From: an uncultured Akkermansia sp.
GTDB lineage: Bacteria; Verrucomicrobiota; Verrucomicrobiia; Verrucomicrobiales; Akkermansiaceae
Direction of reading: 5' to 3'
Length of the DNA: 48,198 nucleotides
Assembly (NCBI GenBank): GCA_900548895.1
Contig: URLZ01000016.1
Location: 1 to 48,198 of the forward strand
Shown here one piece after another: positions 37,646 through 44,742 of this stretch; the stretch's first letter is position 1; the number at the start of each line of letters is the position of its first letter. A program made the translations under genes and the position numbers. The notes under the pieces were generated by a model that saw only the letters and a list, made by a program, of their open reading frames with translations, was not told where the DNA came from and did not search any database.

Positions 37646-39514
37646 TCACAAATCCTGCCAGCGGGCCCCCGCGCAGCAACCGTAGAGCGGATGCGCCCAC
37701 AGGCGGCGCGCCAGCGAAGCCGGCGAACTCAGCCCCAGCAAAAAGCGGCGGCGCTGCGACGCGCGATCGAAGCGCGGCAACTCCCTCTCATCCGGCAGCG
37801 TCAACTCCCGCGGCGGCAGAGGCGGCAGCACCGGCCCGTGTCCCGCGCCGCAGCACACCTCACAGCAACCGCAGGGCCCCGCCAGACCCTCCCCCGTAAA
37901 ATAGCGCTCCAGCTCCTCATTGAAACACACGGAACCCGAGAACCAGCCCACCAGCAGCTCCAAGCGCTCCAGATCCGCCTCGCGGCGGCGCCCGTAGGCC
38001 GCATTCAACTCATCAGCCACCGCGCGCGCATCCGCGATCACCTCCCCCGCCCGCAGACACAGCGCCGGGCGCCGCAGCGAAACGCGCCACTCACCCGCCG
38101 CCTCGCACTCGCGCAACTGCTCCGCCGCCTCCGCCGGAGAGCAACCCCAGGCCAGCGCCGCCTCCTCCAACTCACCCTCGCGGTGCGCCTCCAGCCAGCG
38201 CAAGCGGCTCACCTCCGCCTCCTCCCGCCCGTCGAGAATCGTTGCCAGCGCAAACAGCGGCGCCGCCTTGTAGCGCAGAAACGAGCGCCCCTCAACCGAC
38301 ACCGCCCCCAACTCCTGCAAGCGCATCAGCGCGCGCAGCGGCACATCCTCCGGCACATCGCAGACCGAGCTCAACTCGCGCAGCGACACCGCACGCTCCC
38401 CCGCCGGCAGCAGCCAGCGCACACAGCGCAGCACCCCCTCCTCATCCGGCCGCGCCGCCTCAATGCGGTTGCGAGCCTCCTGCACATCCGCCGCATCCAG
38501 CAGCACCAGAGACAAAGACGGCCGCCCGTCGCGCCCCGCGCGGCCCGACTCCTGCACATAGCTCTCGGGAGACCCCGGCACATTCACATGCACCACCGTG
38601 CGCACATCCGGCTTATCCACCCCCATGCCGAAAGCCACCGTCGCCACCAGCACCGGCAGGCGATTCGCGAGAAAATCATCCTGCAAGGACACGCGCAGCG
38701 CCGCCGGCAAGCCCGCATGATAACAAGATGCCCGCAACCCCTCGCGCGACAGCGCCGCCGCCCAAGCCTCAGCCCCCTTGCGCGAGCGCGCATACACCAC
38801 CGCCGGCAAGCGCCCGGGCTCGCGCAGACAGCCGGCCACCGCCGCCGCCGCCGCCGCCTCACCCGCCGGGCACAACTGCACCCGGCGCTCAATATTCGCG
38901 CGAAAAGGCGACAGCGCCACCACATCCTCCGCGGCAATGCCGAACAAGCGGCACAAATCGCGCCGCACCGGCAGCGTCGCCGTCGCCGTCAGCGCCAGCA
39001 CCGAGCGAAACCCGAACGCGCGCCACCAGCGCGGCAAGCGCAAATAATCCGGGCGAAAACTGTGCCCCCACTCCGACACACAGTGCGCCTCATCCACCAC
39101 GAAAAGCCCCGGGCGCGCCGCGCGCAAAGCCTGCTGAAAATCCGCTCCCTCCAGCGCCTCCGGCGCCGCGAACAGCAAGCGCAGCTCCCCTGAAGCCAGC
39201 TCGCGCACCACACCCTCGCGCTCCGCCGGCTCCAGCGACGAATCCCAGCGCGCGCAGGGCACCCCGTGCTCCCTGAGCGAGCGCACCTGATCGCGCATCA
39301 GCGCAATCAGCGGAGACACCACAAGAGAAAGCCCCTCCACCATCAGCGCCGCCACCTGATAACACAAACTCTTGCCGTGCCCCGTCGGCAGCACCCCCAG
39401 CGCCGACCGCCCCGCCACCGCGCGGCGAATCAGCTCCTCCTGCCCCGGGCGCAGCGCCGAGAAACCAAAGCGACCCAGCACCGCCCGACAATCTGCATCA
39501 AAAGAATCCGACAC
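37646..39514 (-). CDS. RecQ-family ATP-dependent DNA helicase
   Basis: 622 residues from GTG 39514. Helicase motifs: GFSALRPGQEELI (motif 0), LPTGHGKSLCYQ (Walker A, Lys48), SPLIALMRDQV, VVDEAHCVSEWGHSFRPDY (motif II plus RecQ aromatic loop), ALTATAT, YHAGL, VATVAFGMGVDKPDVR, QESGRAGRDG. A Cys-rich GPCGCCEVCCG near 550 is the RecQ zinc element. There is no HRDC domain. It is very Arg/Ala/Leu-rich and more diverged than E. coli RecQ, so orthology is uncertain. The longer frame to 39595 runs into the tRNA gene and is rejected; a TTG at 39517 is the alternative start. It may be read through from tRNA-Ser. Confidence 0.88.
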   Translation of the reverse strand: MSDSFDADCRAVLGRFGFSALRPGQEELIRRAVAGRSALGVLPTGHGKSLCYQVAALMVEGLSLVVSPLIALMRDQVRSLREHGVPCARWDSSLEPAEREGVVRELASGELRLLFAAPEALEGADFQQALRAARPGLFVVDEAHCVSEWGHSFRPDYLRLPRWWRAFGFRSVLALTATATLPVRRDLCRLFGIAAEDVVALSPFRANIERRVQLCPAGEAAAAAAVAGCLREPGRLPAVVYARSRKGAEAWAAALSREGLRASCYHAGLPAALRVSLQDDFLANRLPVLVATVAFGMGVDKPDVRTVVHVNVPGSPESYVQESGRAGRDGRPSLSLVLLDAADVQEARNRIEAARPDEEGVLRCVRWLLPAGERAVSLRELSSVCDVPEDVPLRALMRLQELGAVSVEGRSFLRYKAAPLFALATILDGREEAEVSRLRWLEAHREGELEEAALAWGCSPAEAAEQLRECEAAGEWRVSLRRPALCLRAGEVIADARAVADELNAAYGRRREADLERLELLVGWFSGSVCFNEELERYFTGEGLAGPCGCCEVCCGAGHGPVLPPLPPRELTLPDERELPRFDRASQRRRFLLGLSSPASLARRLWAHPLYGCCAGARWQDL

Positions 39515-39570
39515 AAGCGTGAGAGAAAAGAAGACATCGGCACAGCGACGGCGGCAACGAGAAAAAAGAG

Positions 39571-39655
39571 CGGATGGGGTGGGATTCGAACCCACGGAAG
39601 GTTACCCTTCGGCGGTTTTCAAGACCGCTGCATTCAACCGCTCTGCCACCCATCC
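39571..39655 (-). tRNA. tRNA-Ser(UGA)
   Basis: An 85-nt class II tRNA. The acceptor 5' GGATGGG pairs with CCCATCC. The anticodon loop is CTTGAAA, so the anticodon is TGA (39619-39621), reading UCA. There is a long variable arm (CGAAGGGTAACCTTC) and a T arm GTGGG-TTCGAAT-CCCAC. CCA is not encoded. A T-run (39562-39567 on the minus strand) follows the 3' end. Confidence 0.97.
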
Positions 39656-39677
39656 CTGAGCACCTGAGCGCTCGAGC

Positions 39678-39706
39678 ATCCTAGCACAAAAACCGCGGCA
39701 GAGCAA
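39678..39706 (-). promoter_or_regulatory. Promoter of tRNA-Ser
   Basis: On the minus strand, TTGCTC (39701-39706), 17-bp spacer, TAGGAT (39678-39683), 22 bases before the tRNA 5' end. Confidence 0.6.
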
Positions 39707-39803
39707 GACTTTTTCGACATCCCGACGAGCCGTTCCGGAGGCGGCTCGGGCCGATCAGCGCTCCCGCATGGCCGCGCTCGCGCAAAATAGGCGTGCTTTG
39801 GGC

Positions 39804-39832
39804 TTGACAGGGCGCACGCTTTTCTGTTTAAT
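39804..39832 (+). promoter_or_regulatory. Promoter of tRNA-Leu
   Basis: TTGACA (39804-39809), 17-bp spacer, TTTAAT (39827-39832), 21 bases before the tRNA 5' end. Confidence 0.75.
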
Positions 39833-39853
39833 AGGCGCGTTATCACGCCTGCT

Positions 39854-39933
39854 GCCGGCTTGGCGGAATTGGTAGACGCGCTCGACTCAAAATCGAGTTC
39901 TTCGGAGTGTGGGTTCGAGTCCCACAGCCGGTA
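39854..39933 (+). tRNA. tRNA-Leu(CAA)
   Basis: An 80-nt class II tRNA. The acceptor GCCGGCT pairs with AGCCGGT (G-U at the end). The D arm is GGCGGAATTGGTAGACGC. The anticodon stem CTCGA/TCGAG has loop CTCAAAA, so the anticodon is CAA (39888-39890), reading UUG. The variable arm is short and the T arm is GTGGG-TTCGAGT-CCCAC. CCA is not encoded. Confidence 0.97.
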
Positions 39934-39935
39934 TG

Positions 39936-39973
39936 AAGCGGATGTGTCACGATGTGGCGCATCCGCTTTTTTT
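39936..39973 (+). terminator. Rho-independent terminator of tRNA-Leu
   Basis: 9-bp stem AAGCGGATG (39936-39944) with CATCCGCTT (39960-39968), followed by a T-run to 39973, directly behind the tRNA. Confidence 0.85.
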
Positions 39974-40016
39974 CATGGCCCAGAGTGATGCAAACGCTGC
40001 GGGAAAGCGTTCGCCC

Positions 40017-40060
40017 GGCACGAAACCGGCACGAAAACAGCACGAAAACAGCACGAAAAC
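40017..40060. repeat. Four tandem 11-bp repeats
   Basis: GGCACGAAACC, GGCACGAAAAC, AGCACGAAAAC, AGCACGAAAAC: near-perfect 11-bp units with no coding sense. Looks like recent slippage compared with the decayed repeats elsewhere in the window. Confidence 0.85.
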
Positions 40061-40118
40061 GAACGCGTCCCGAGGTGCCGAAAGCCGGCTCCGGCAAGGC
40101 GCGGCAGGGAGAGGGGCG

Positions 40119-40367
40119 TTACAGCACGCGCGCCCAGAATTCCTTCTCGGTTACGTCACAGAAATCATACGGGCGCTTATCGTACGAGGGGTTTTCAGGA
40201 AAGGACCAAAGGGAGTATTTCCCTTGGTACATGGATAAACGGTACCAGTTACCGCGCCGTACCTTCCCCCAAACATTGTCGGTGTCCAAATCTTTTGTGA
40301 ACCGGAAGAAGTCGATCTTGGAAACGGCTTCGCGCAACTCCTCAAGGGTATCAAATGAGGCGAACAC
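40119..40367 (-). CDS. Small hypothetical protein
   Basis: 82 residues from GTG 40367 (97 if TTG 40412 is used). The composition is normal and rich in aromatic and charged residues (RGNWYRLSMYQGKYSLWSF), unlike the Arg/Pro/Ala shadows of GC-rich frames, and codon use is balanced, so I think it is real. I recognise no family. It begins with LEELREAVSKIDFFRF, a likely helix. The GTG start is preferred because a weak promoter (TTGATT-N17-TACGCA, 40378-40406) ends 10 bases upstream. It lies in the low-GC island next to the tRNA genes and may be part of acquired DNA. Confidence 0.5.
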   Translation of the reverse strand: MFASFDTLEELREAVSKIDFFRFTKDLDTDNVWGKVRRGNWYRLSMYQGKYSLWSFPENPSYDKRPYDFCDVTEKEFWARVL

Positions 40368-40735
40368 AGTCAGTCTCTGCGTACAACAAATCCGGGCGAA
40401 AATCAAGTACAAAGTTTTGTCAAATCAGCTTCATCCCCGCGGCTGCCGCGGGCCGAATCCTCCCTCCTGCGCGGGCGGAAGGATTCGGCCTGAGGCGTAG
40501 ACTCGCCCGGAATCGAGAGGCCTGCCCTGGGAAAATTGCCGGCGGATGGGAACGGCGCCGGAGCTGAGCCGGAAGGGAACCGTGGCCCGCGGAATCTCGG
40601 TCGGGAGAAAGTTGCGCGGTCTGCCGCCGGAACCTGAAACGCGAGCGCACGTGAGCGCAGGTGCTCGAGAGACTGAGCATCAGCGAACGGTGCCGCCGGG
40701 TGCAAGCGGGCAGTTTGTGCTCACCCCTGCACCCG
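40368..40735. other. Spacer with a small-ORF promoter and two hairpins
   Basis: A weak minus-strand promoter lies at 40378-40406. A short GC hairpin, CCCGCGG-CTG-CCGCGGG, is at 40436-40452. Overlapping it, a perfect 10-bp inverted repeat GGCCGAATCC (40451-40460) and GGATTCGGCC (40481-40490) flanks 20 bases. No T-run follows on either side, so its role is unclear. No gene was found up to the next promoter. Confidence 0.45.
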
Positions 40736-40763
40736 TTGACTTTTAGTGAGGGCGTGATAGCTT
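40736..40763 (+). promoter_or_regulatory. Leaderless promoter of the phage-like cassette
   Basis: TTGACT (40736-40741), 16-bp spacer, TAGCTT (40758-40763), 6 bases before the ATG at 40770. The one promoter drives a probable three-gene operon. Confidence 0.65.
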
Positions 40764-40769
40764 GAGAGT

Positions 40770-42260
40770 ATGATTGTTCCCACAATTCCCTCCAAGATAT
40801 ATGCCGTGACCTCTGCGGGCTCCTGCACGGTGACCTTTCCGAGCTCGTCGGGAGAAGCCGTGCTGCTAACCTCCGTTGGAGAAGGCGGCGGCCAAAGCTG
40901 CTTCGTGGCCGTCGGCGCTCAGGTCGAGGTATCGGATGAGGCAGCCATCGTCTTGCCTCTGCCCCCCGCGAGAGCGTGGAATCCGGCTTTGCTCGACGCT
41001 TCATCTCAGTCCTCGGGCGAGGTTCATACGATTGCGGGCAGCACTCTGCCGGCAGATACCGAGCTGCACCACGGCGATGAGGTGATTCTGATCCCCGAGG
41101 CGGACAGCATAGACCTCGCCGCGGCCTTTGCCCCGGCCTCCGGCACCTACGCCGTCAAGTTCACGCTCATCAATGAATCGGAGGCCTACCTGCTCGTGCG
41201 CGGCGGCGAGCAGATGCTCTGCCTCGTCAAGCCTCACTCTCAGATCGACGGCATGGCTGTGCGCTCGGACGAGGCTCTGCATGTCTCGGTGGATCAGGGG
41301 GCGATCAGCGAGCAGACTTTTGCCCCCGACGGCACGGATGAAGATGTCATCACTCTGTCCGACGACGGCAACACCTGCGTCATCTCGTGGCCGAACAAGC
41401 TGTGGTCGTCGAATAAATTGAGTGAAGATAGTTCCATTGACCGTAAAAAAATAACCAGAGTAGAGTTCAACGCCCCGCAACTTTTGTCAGCGGATTCTTT
41501 TCTGGAATTTATCTCATTGGGTTCCGGAACGGCAACGATCATCGCCAACCTGCCCGAACTTCGGCGTGCGGAAAAATTATGCAAGCTGACGGGTTTTGCC
41601 CAGTGGGTAGGGGATATGCCCAAGCTGGAGGATGGAACTGGGATGTTCCACTCTTCGACGGTGACGTCGTTTGAGGGTGATATCTCCCAGCTCAAGACGG
41701 GAGATAATATGTTTGACAATTCGCGCATCTTCTCATGGGACAAAGATTTTCCGGAGTTGACATCGGCGTATCGAATGTTTCCTGACATGCCCAACATGAC
41801 AAGCTTCAGAGCAAAGATTCCAAAAGTGACAAGTTCGGCAGCTTTTGTCAATGGGCCCAAGCTGGTTTCGGTAGAGATTTCTGCTTCCAAGCAGACATCT
41901 ACAAATTGGTTCGGGTCGTCTCCTATCGAGACACTGCGCCTGTCCGTTCCTTCCTTCCAGAAGCTGGACTTTTCGACGTCCGGCATCGGTGCCTGCACAC
42001 CGCTGGAGACGCTGGAGATCTTTGAGGACACGGATGCGGATGGTGTGATGCACGCAGGATTGGAGACCTGCACGACGATCAAGTTTTATGCGACGCACAC
42101 GAGCCTCTCGGCCACCTCGGTGCAAAACATCGTCGATGCGGTCGAGGATTGGAGCGCTTCGTCGGGAGTGTCGGCGCTGATGCAGATGCCGGCGGGCAAG
42201 CTGACGGAAGAGCAGAAGAGCACCCTGACGGCCAAGGGGTGGACATACAGCGAAGTGTGA
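40770..42260 (+). CDS. BspA-like/tail-fibre-like protein of a phage-like cassette
   Basis: 496 residues with no signal peptide. Residues 1-110 look like a small beta-rich domain repeated imperfectly (AVTSAGSCTVTFPSSSGEAV and TYAVKFTLINESEAYLLVRG). From about 215 on there are irregular, leucine-rich BspA-like repeats (VEFNAPQLLSADSF, NLPELRRAEKLCKL, GDMPKLEDGTGMF, DFPELTSAYRMF). The end, LTEEQKSTLTAKGWTYSEV, resembles the C-terminus common in phage and BspA-type surface proteins. The DNA at 41400-41900 is noticeably more AT-rich than the flanks, suggesting transfer. A tail-fibre or receptor-binding role is an inference. Two small genes follow. Confidence 0.65.
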   Translation: MIVPTIPSKIYAVTSAGSCTVTFPSSSGEAVLLTSVGEGGGQSCFVAVGAQVEVSDEAAIVLPLPPARAWNPALLDASSQSSGEVHTIAGSTLPADTELHHGDEVILIPEADSIDLAAAFAPASGTYAVKFTLINESEAYLLVRGGEQMLCLVKPHSQIDGMAVRSDEALHVSVDQGAISEQTFAPDGTDEDVITLSDDGNTCVISWPNKLWSSNKLSEDSSIDRKKITRVEFNAPQLLSADSFLEFISLGSGTATIIANLPELRRAEKLCKLTGFAQWVGDMPKLEDGTGMFHSSTVTSFEGDISQLKTGDNMFDNSRIFSWDKDFPELTSAYRMFPDMPNMTSFRAKIPKVTSSAAFVNGPKLVSVEISASKQTSTNWFGSSPIETLRLSVPSFQKLDFSTSGIGACTPLETLEIFEDTDADGVMHAGLETCTTIKFYATHTSLSATSVQNIVDAVEDWSASSGVSALMQMPAGKLTEEQKSTLTAKGWTYSEV

Positions 42261-42295
42261 GTCGCGTGGCAGCGTGAACTTTTTACAAGGATAAC

Positions 42296-42748
42296 ATGAA
42301 CAAAGACAGCATGGATAACATGACAATAGAGACGACAAATCAAACGGACCCCGCCGAGGCGATGGAGAGCAACCCGGCGGACAGCGCCGACACCAACGCC
42401 GCCACCGAAGCGGCGAGCAGCATCACGAGTCCTTCGACCGTCACCACGGGGATGGCAGAGGAGGCAGAGACATCAACCGCCGCCTCGGGCACCCGCTACT
42501 TCTTCGCGACGGATGCGCAGGGCGACTGGGCCGATGCAGAGGGCAACCGCTACACGGCGCACGCCGGGGTGGCCTTCCACACGCCTCAGGGGCTCAATGC
42601 AGGCTGCCCGCAGGCTGCCTCGGCAGAGGAGGCCGCAGCGATGAAGGGCCTCGTCTACGACCCGCCCGCGGCGGAGGAGCCTGCGGCGGGTGACGAAGCA
42701 TCGGCGCCGGCAGAGAAATCTTCAACCGACAACAACAACCATGAGTGA
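42296..42748 (+). CDS. Small acidic protein of the phage-like cassette
   Basis: 150 residues. The N-terminal half is a disordered Thr/Ala/Glu-rich stretch; a short ordered segment follows (about 65-105: TRYFFATDAQGDWADAEGNR, then YTAHAGVAFHTPQG), and an acidic Ala/Pro tail. Function unknown. Unlike most genes here it has a clear Shine-Dalgarno sequence (ACAAGGATAAC directly before the ATG). Its stop overlaps the start of the next gene by 8 bases. Confidence 0.65.
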   Translation: MNKDSMDNMTIETTNQTDPAEAMESNPADSADTNAATEAASSITSPSTVTTGMAEEAETSTAASGTRYFFATDAQGDWADAEGNRYTAHAGVAFHTPQGLNAGCPQAASAEEAAAMKGLVYDPPAAEEPAAGDEASAPAEKSSTDNNNHE

Positions 42749-43007
42749 CAACGAAACCATGAGCGATAACGAAGAACAGAAAGAGAAGGCCGTCAGCTGG
42801 CTGGCAAGCCTGCTGACGGGCTGGGGCATCAAAGAGTCCTGGGCTCAGTACATCGCGGCCGCCGTCGTGGGGGCGGTGGCGGCGGTGCTGGTGATGGCTC
42901 AGGGTTCGTGCACGGCCTCGGCGACGCAGAGCGCCGACGGCTCCTGGACCTACAGCGGCGAGGTGGTGGCTCCCATCATCCGCGAGCTGGACGGCGAGGA
43001 GAAGTAG
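42741..43007 (+). CDS. Small single-pass membrane protein, holin- or spanin-like
   Basis: 88 residues. A polar, acidic N-terminus leads into an amphipathic stretch and one membrane segment (about 39-54, YIAAAVVGAVAAVLVM). It then runs GSCTASATQSADGSWTYSGEV, as in small phage-associated lysis-cassette or lipoprotein-like proteins. The Cys just after the hydrophobic stretch could be a lipid site. It is the last gene of the three-gene cassette and is translationally coupled to its neighbour. The role is inferred from size, topology and position only. Confidence 0.55.
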   Translation: MSDNETMSDNEEQKEKAVSWLASLLTGWGIKESWAQYIAAAVVGAVAAVLVMAQGSCTASATQSADGSWTYSGEVVAPIIRELDGEEK

Positions 43008-43032
43008 TCGCTCCTGCTCTGCCCGGTTGTCA

Positions 43033-43064
43033 GGCGGCCCCCCGCTTCTGTGCGGGAGGCCGCC
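43033..43064 (+). terminator. Hairpin ending the phage-like cassette
   Basis: 13-bp stem with one C-A mismatch (43033-43045 with 43052-43064), loop TTCTGT, followed by GTTTGG, 26 bases past the last stop. The rest of the gap to 43295 is AT-richer and holds T-runs (43255-43262, 43279-43284) but no recognisable gene. Confidence 0.65.
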
Positions 43065-43295
43065 GTTTGGTGTCGGAGATCCCGAGAGTATCGCACATCC
43101 TCGCTTGCAGCGCGGCGGGCAGGGGAAACGGCGCAGGGAAGCGGAGGATTGCCCGGTCGCCGCGATGTCCGTTAAGTCTAAAATAACAATATACCTGGGG
43201 CAGGACTCCGAGACGAGTGGGGTGTGTTGCCCGGCATGGCAGAAAATGACCTCTATTTTTTTGAGAGTCGAGAAGCTGTTTTTTAGCGATTTTGC

Positions 43296-43324
43296 TTGAC
43301 ATGAACGGATGCCTTCCCTATACT
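43296..43324 (+). promoter_or_regulatory. Strong promoter of the PEP-CTERM protein gene
   Basis: TTGACA (43296-43301), 17-bp spacer, TATACT (43319-43324). It gives a leader of about 80 bases, the longest clear leader in the window. Confidence 0.8.
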
Positions 43325-43409
43325 CCCCGACGGGCGGTGCGCTTTGTGCAATCTTGAACGGAGTTGCCGCCGTGCCGGTCATACCTTAACAACAAACAAT
43401 ACTACGCAT

Positions 43410-44165
43410 ATGAGAAAAACTCTTTGCATTTTGTCCGCTCTGGCGACCAGCGTTGCCTTCGCGGATACGGCCGATCAGGTTATCACGTTCGGCAGTGGGG
43501 TCGAGGGCGCTAACGTCTGGGATGTAACGATTCCTGATGCTGAATCTCAGACTGCTGCTGCCAAGAATAACTTTACCAATGGGACGGTGGATTTGGCTCT
43601 GCAGGCTTCGGCTGGTAAGTTCTATGCAACTCAGACGGTTTCCTTCGATAAGGTTTCTGAGGCTGCCCAGAACGAGTGGTCTCAGTTCACGGGGCTGCAA
43701 ACCAGCCAGATCACGTCGGGCGCAAATCCCGGTGCCGGTAGTTCCTCGATCAATCTCCTTTCGATCTCTGATTCCTCCTCCTTTTCTTCCGGGAAGCAGT
43801 TCACCATGTATCTCACCGTCGGTACCCAAGTGAGCGGAAGCGTTTCGCTGGGCTCTTTGACTGGTCTGACCGATGTTACTGTTTCTCTCGCCGGTACTAC
43901 TGATTCCCAAACTGCATGGGTAGATGTCACGGCTTCCAATGGGTCTTATGCTCTGGGGAACATGACTGTGGAGAATAACCGGTACGACGCGACAATCGTC
44001 AAGGTGACGGGCGAGCTGACCGGTGATACGGTGAGCATGTCCATCGGTGGAGGCAGTAAGTCGATGGTCTCCTCCGTCGCTTACTCCGTCACTCCCGAGC
44101 CGACCACGGCTACGCTGAGCCTGCTGGCTCTCGCCGGGCTGTGCGCTCGTCGCCGCCGCAAGTAA
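43410..44165 (+). CDS. PEP-CTERM sorted secreted protein
   Basis: 251 residues. Signal peptide MRKTLCILSALATSVAFA, a Ser/Thr/Gly-rich beta-type body and a C-terminal sorting tail: PEPTTATLSLLALAGLCA followed by RRRRK. That is the PEP-CTERM/exosortase signal: PEP motif, hydrophobic stretch, Arg cluster. In exosortase systems the tail is cut and the protein goes to the outer surface. The composition is lighter in Arg and Pro than its neighbours. The gene has its own promoter and terminator, so it is monocistronic. No exosortase gene is in the window. Substrate or partner is unknown. Confidence 0.88.
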   Translation: MRKTLCILSALATSVAFADTADQVITFGSGVEGANVWDVTIPDAESQTAAAKNNFTNGTVDLALQASAGKFYATQTVSFDKVSEAAQNEWSQFTGLQTSQITSGANPGAGSSSINLLSISDSSSFSSGKQFTMYLTVGTQVSGSVSLGSLTGLTDVTVSLAGTTDSQTAWVDVTASNGSYALGNMTVENNRYDATIVKVTGELTGDTVSMSIGGGSKSMVSSVAYSVTPEPTTATLSLLALAGLCARRRRK

Positions 44166-44223
44166 ACGGATACGACACGGCACCGGCGGAGCTCATCAGC
44201 GCTCTGTTGATTGCAACTTCAAA

Positions 44224-44256
44224 CTGCCGCAGGCAACAGCCTGCGGCAGCTTTTTT
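44224..44256 (+). terminator. Rho-independent terminator of the PEP-CTERM gene
   Basis: 11-bp perfect stem CTGCCGCAGGC (44224-44234), loop AACA, GCCTGCGGCAG (44239-44249), then C and six T residues. The strongest intrinsic terminator in the window. Confidence 0.93.
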
Positions 44257-44429
44257 GTCGCTTGCGGGAGGGCGGGGGAGGATGGAGCGCGCCGGCCATG
44301 CAGAAAGACGCTGAAGGAGGCGTTCCTTCGGTGATCCCTGCTCATCGCCTGACTCGGTGTGAAGGAGTGTGGAGGGCGACCTCGCTCGCGATTTTCACTC
44401 CGATCGCGAACACGCGCGGCATTTTGAGC
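44257..44429. other. Spacer before the cyd promoter with a paired 6-bp palindrome
   Basis: TCGCGA occurs at 44386-44391 and again at 44404-44409, 18 bp apart, about 20 bp upstream of the -35. It may be an operator. No FNR- or Rex-like consensus was found. Confidence 0.35.
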
Positions 44430-44458
44430 TTGCCAAGCCACGGCGGCTGTAGTGTAAT
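44430..44458 (+). promoter_or_regulatory. Promoter of the cyd operon
   Basis: TTGCCA (44430-44435), 17-bp spacer, TGTAAT (44453-44458), 41 bases before the cydP ATG at 44500. GGAG lies 5-9 bases before that ATG, a possible Shine-Dalgarno sequence. Confidence 0.6.
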
Positions 44459-44499
44459 GAAACAAGCTGAGCGCCGAGCTCGGCTTCCCCGGAGATTCC

Positions 44500-44742
44500 A
44501 TGAAGACCCGCCACCCAGAGCAGCCCGCTGCCCGCCCCTCCGCCGCAGGGCGCCGTCGGCCGCGCCTGCTGGTGGAGCTGGCCATCATCGTCGGCTGCAA
44601 GATCGCCGTCGTCTTCACCCTCTGGGCTCTCTTCTTCAACCCCTCCAAGCGCCCGCAGCAGAGCCCCGAGACCGTCGCCGACGGCGTGCTCGGCCCCGCT
44701 GAGGCGCCGCCCGCCGCCACCCCCACACCGCCAGCACCATGA
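44500..44742 (+). CDS. cydP: Cytochrome bd oxidase small subunit CydP
   Basis: 80 residues with one membrane segment (about 24-46: LLVELAIIVGCKIAVVFTLW). RLLVELAIIVGCKIAVVF followed by ALFFNPSKRP matches the CydP pattern (E-hydrophobic-K-hydrophobic-W..FF). It overlaps cydA by 4 bases (ATGA), so translation is coupled. CydP is a short bd-oxidase accessory subunit known mostly from Proteobacteria. The C-terminal tail is Ala/Pro-rich, unlike the compact proteobacterial form. Confidence 0.78.
   Translation: MKTRHPEQPAARPSAAGRRRPRLLVELAIIVGCKIAVVFTLWALFFNPSKRPQQSPETVADGVLGPAEAPPAATPTPPAP

Noticed and set aside
39266..39667. Plus-strand frames crossing the tRNA-Ser gene (GFEPTEGYPSAVF-like)
   Set aside because: This is the well-known spurious translation of an antisense tRNA gene. 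The same applies to the recQ frame extended upstream to 39595.
43240..43290. A fourth copy of the ECF-like promoter before the PEP-CTERM gene
   Set aside because: There is an A-tract and T-run similar to the sRNA copies, but GAAC reads GAGA and no TGTC follows at 16 bases. The gene has an ordinary TTGACA/TATACT promoter instead.
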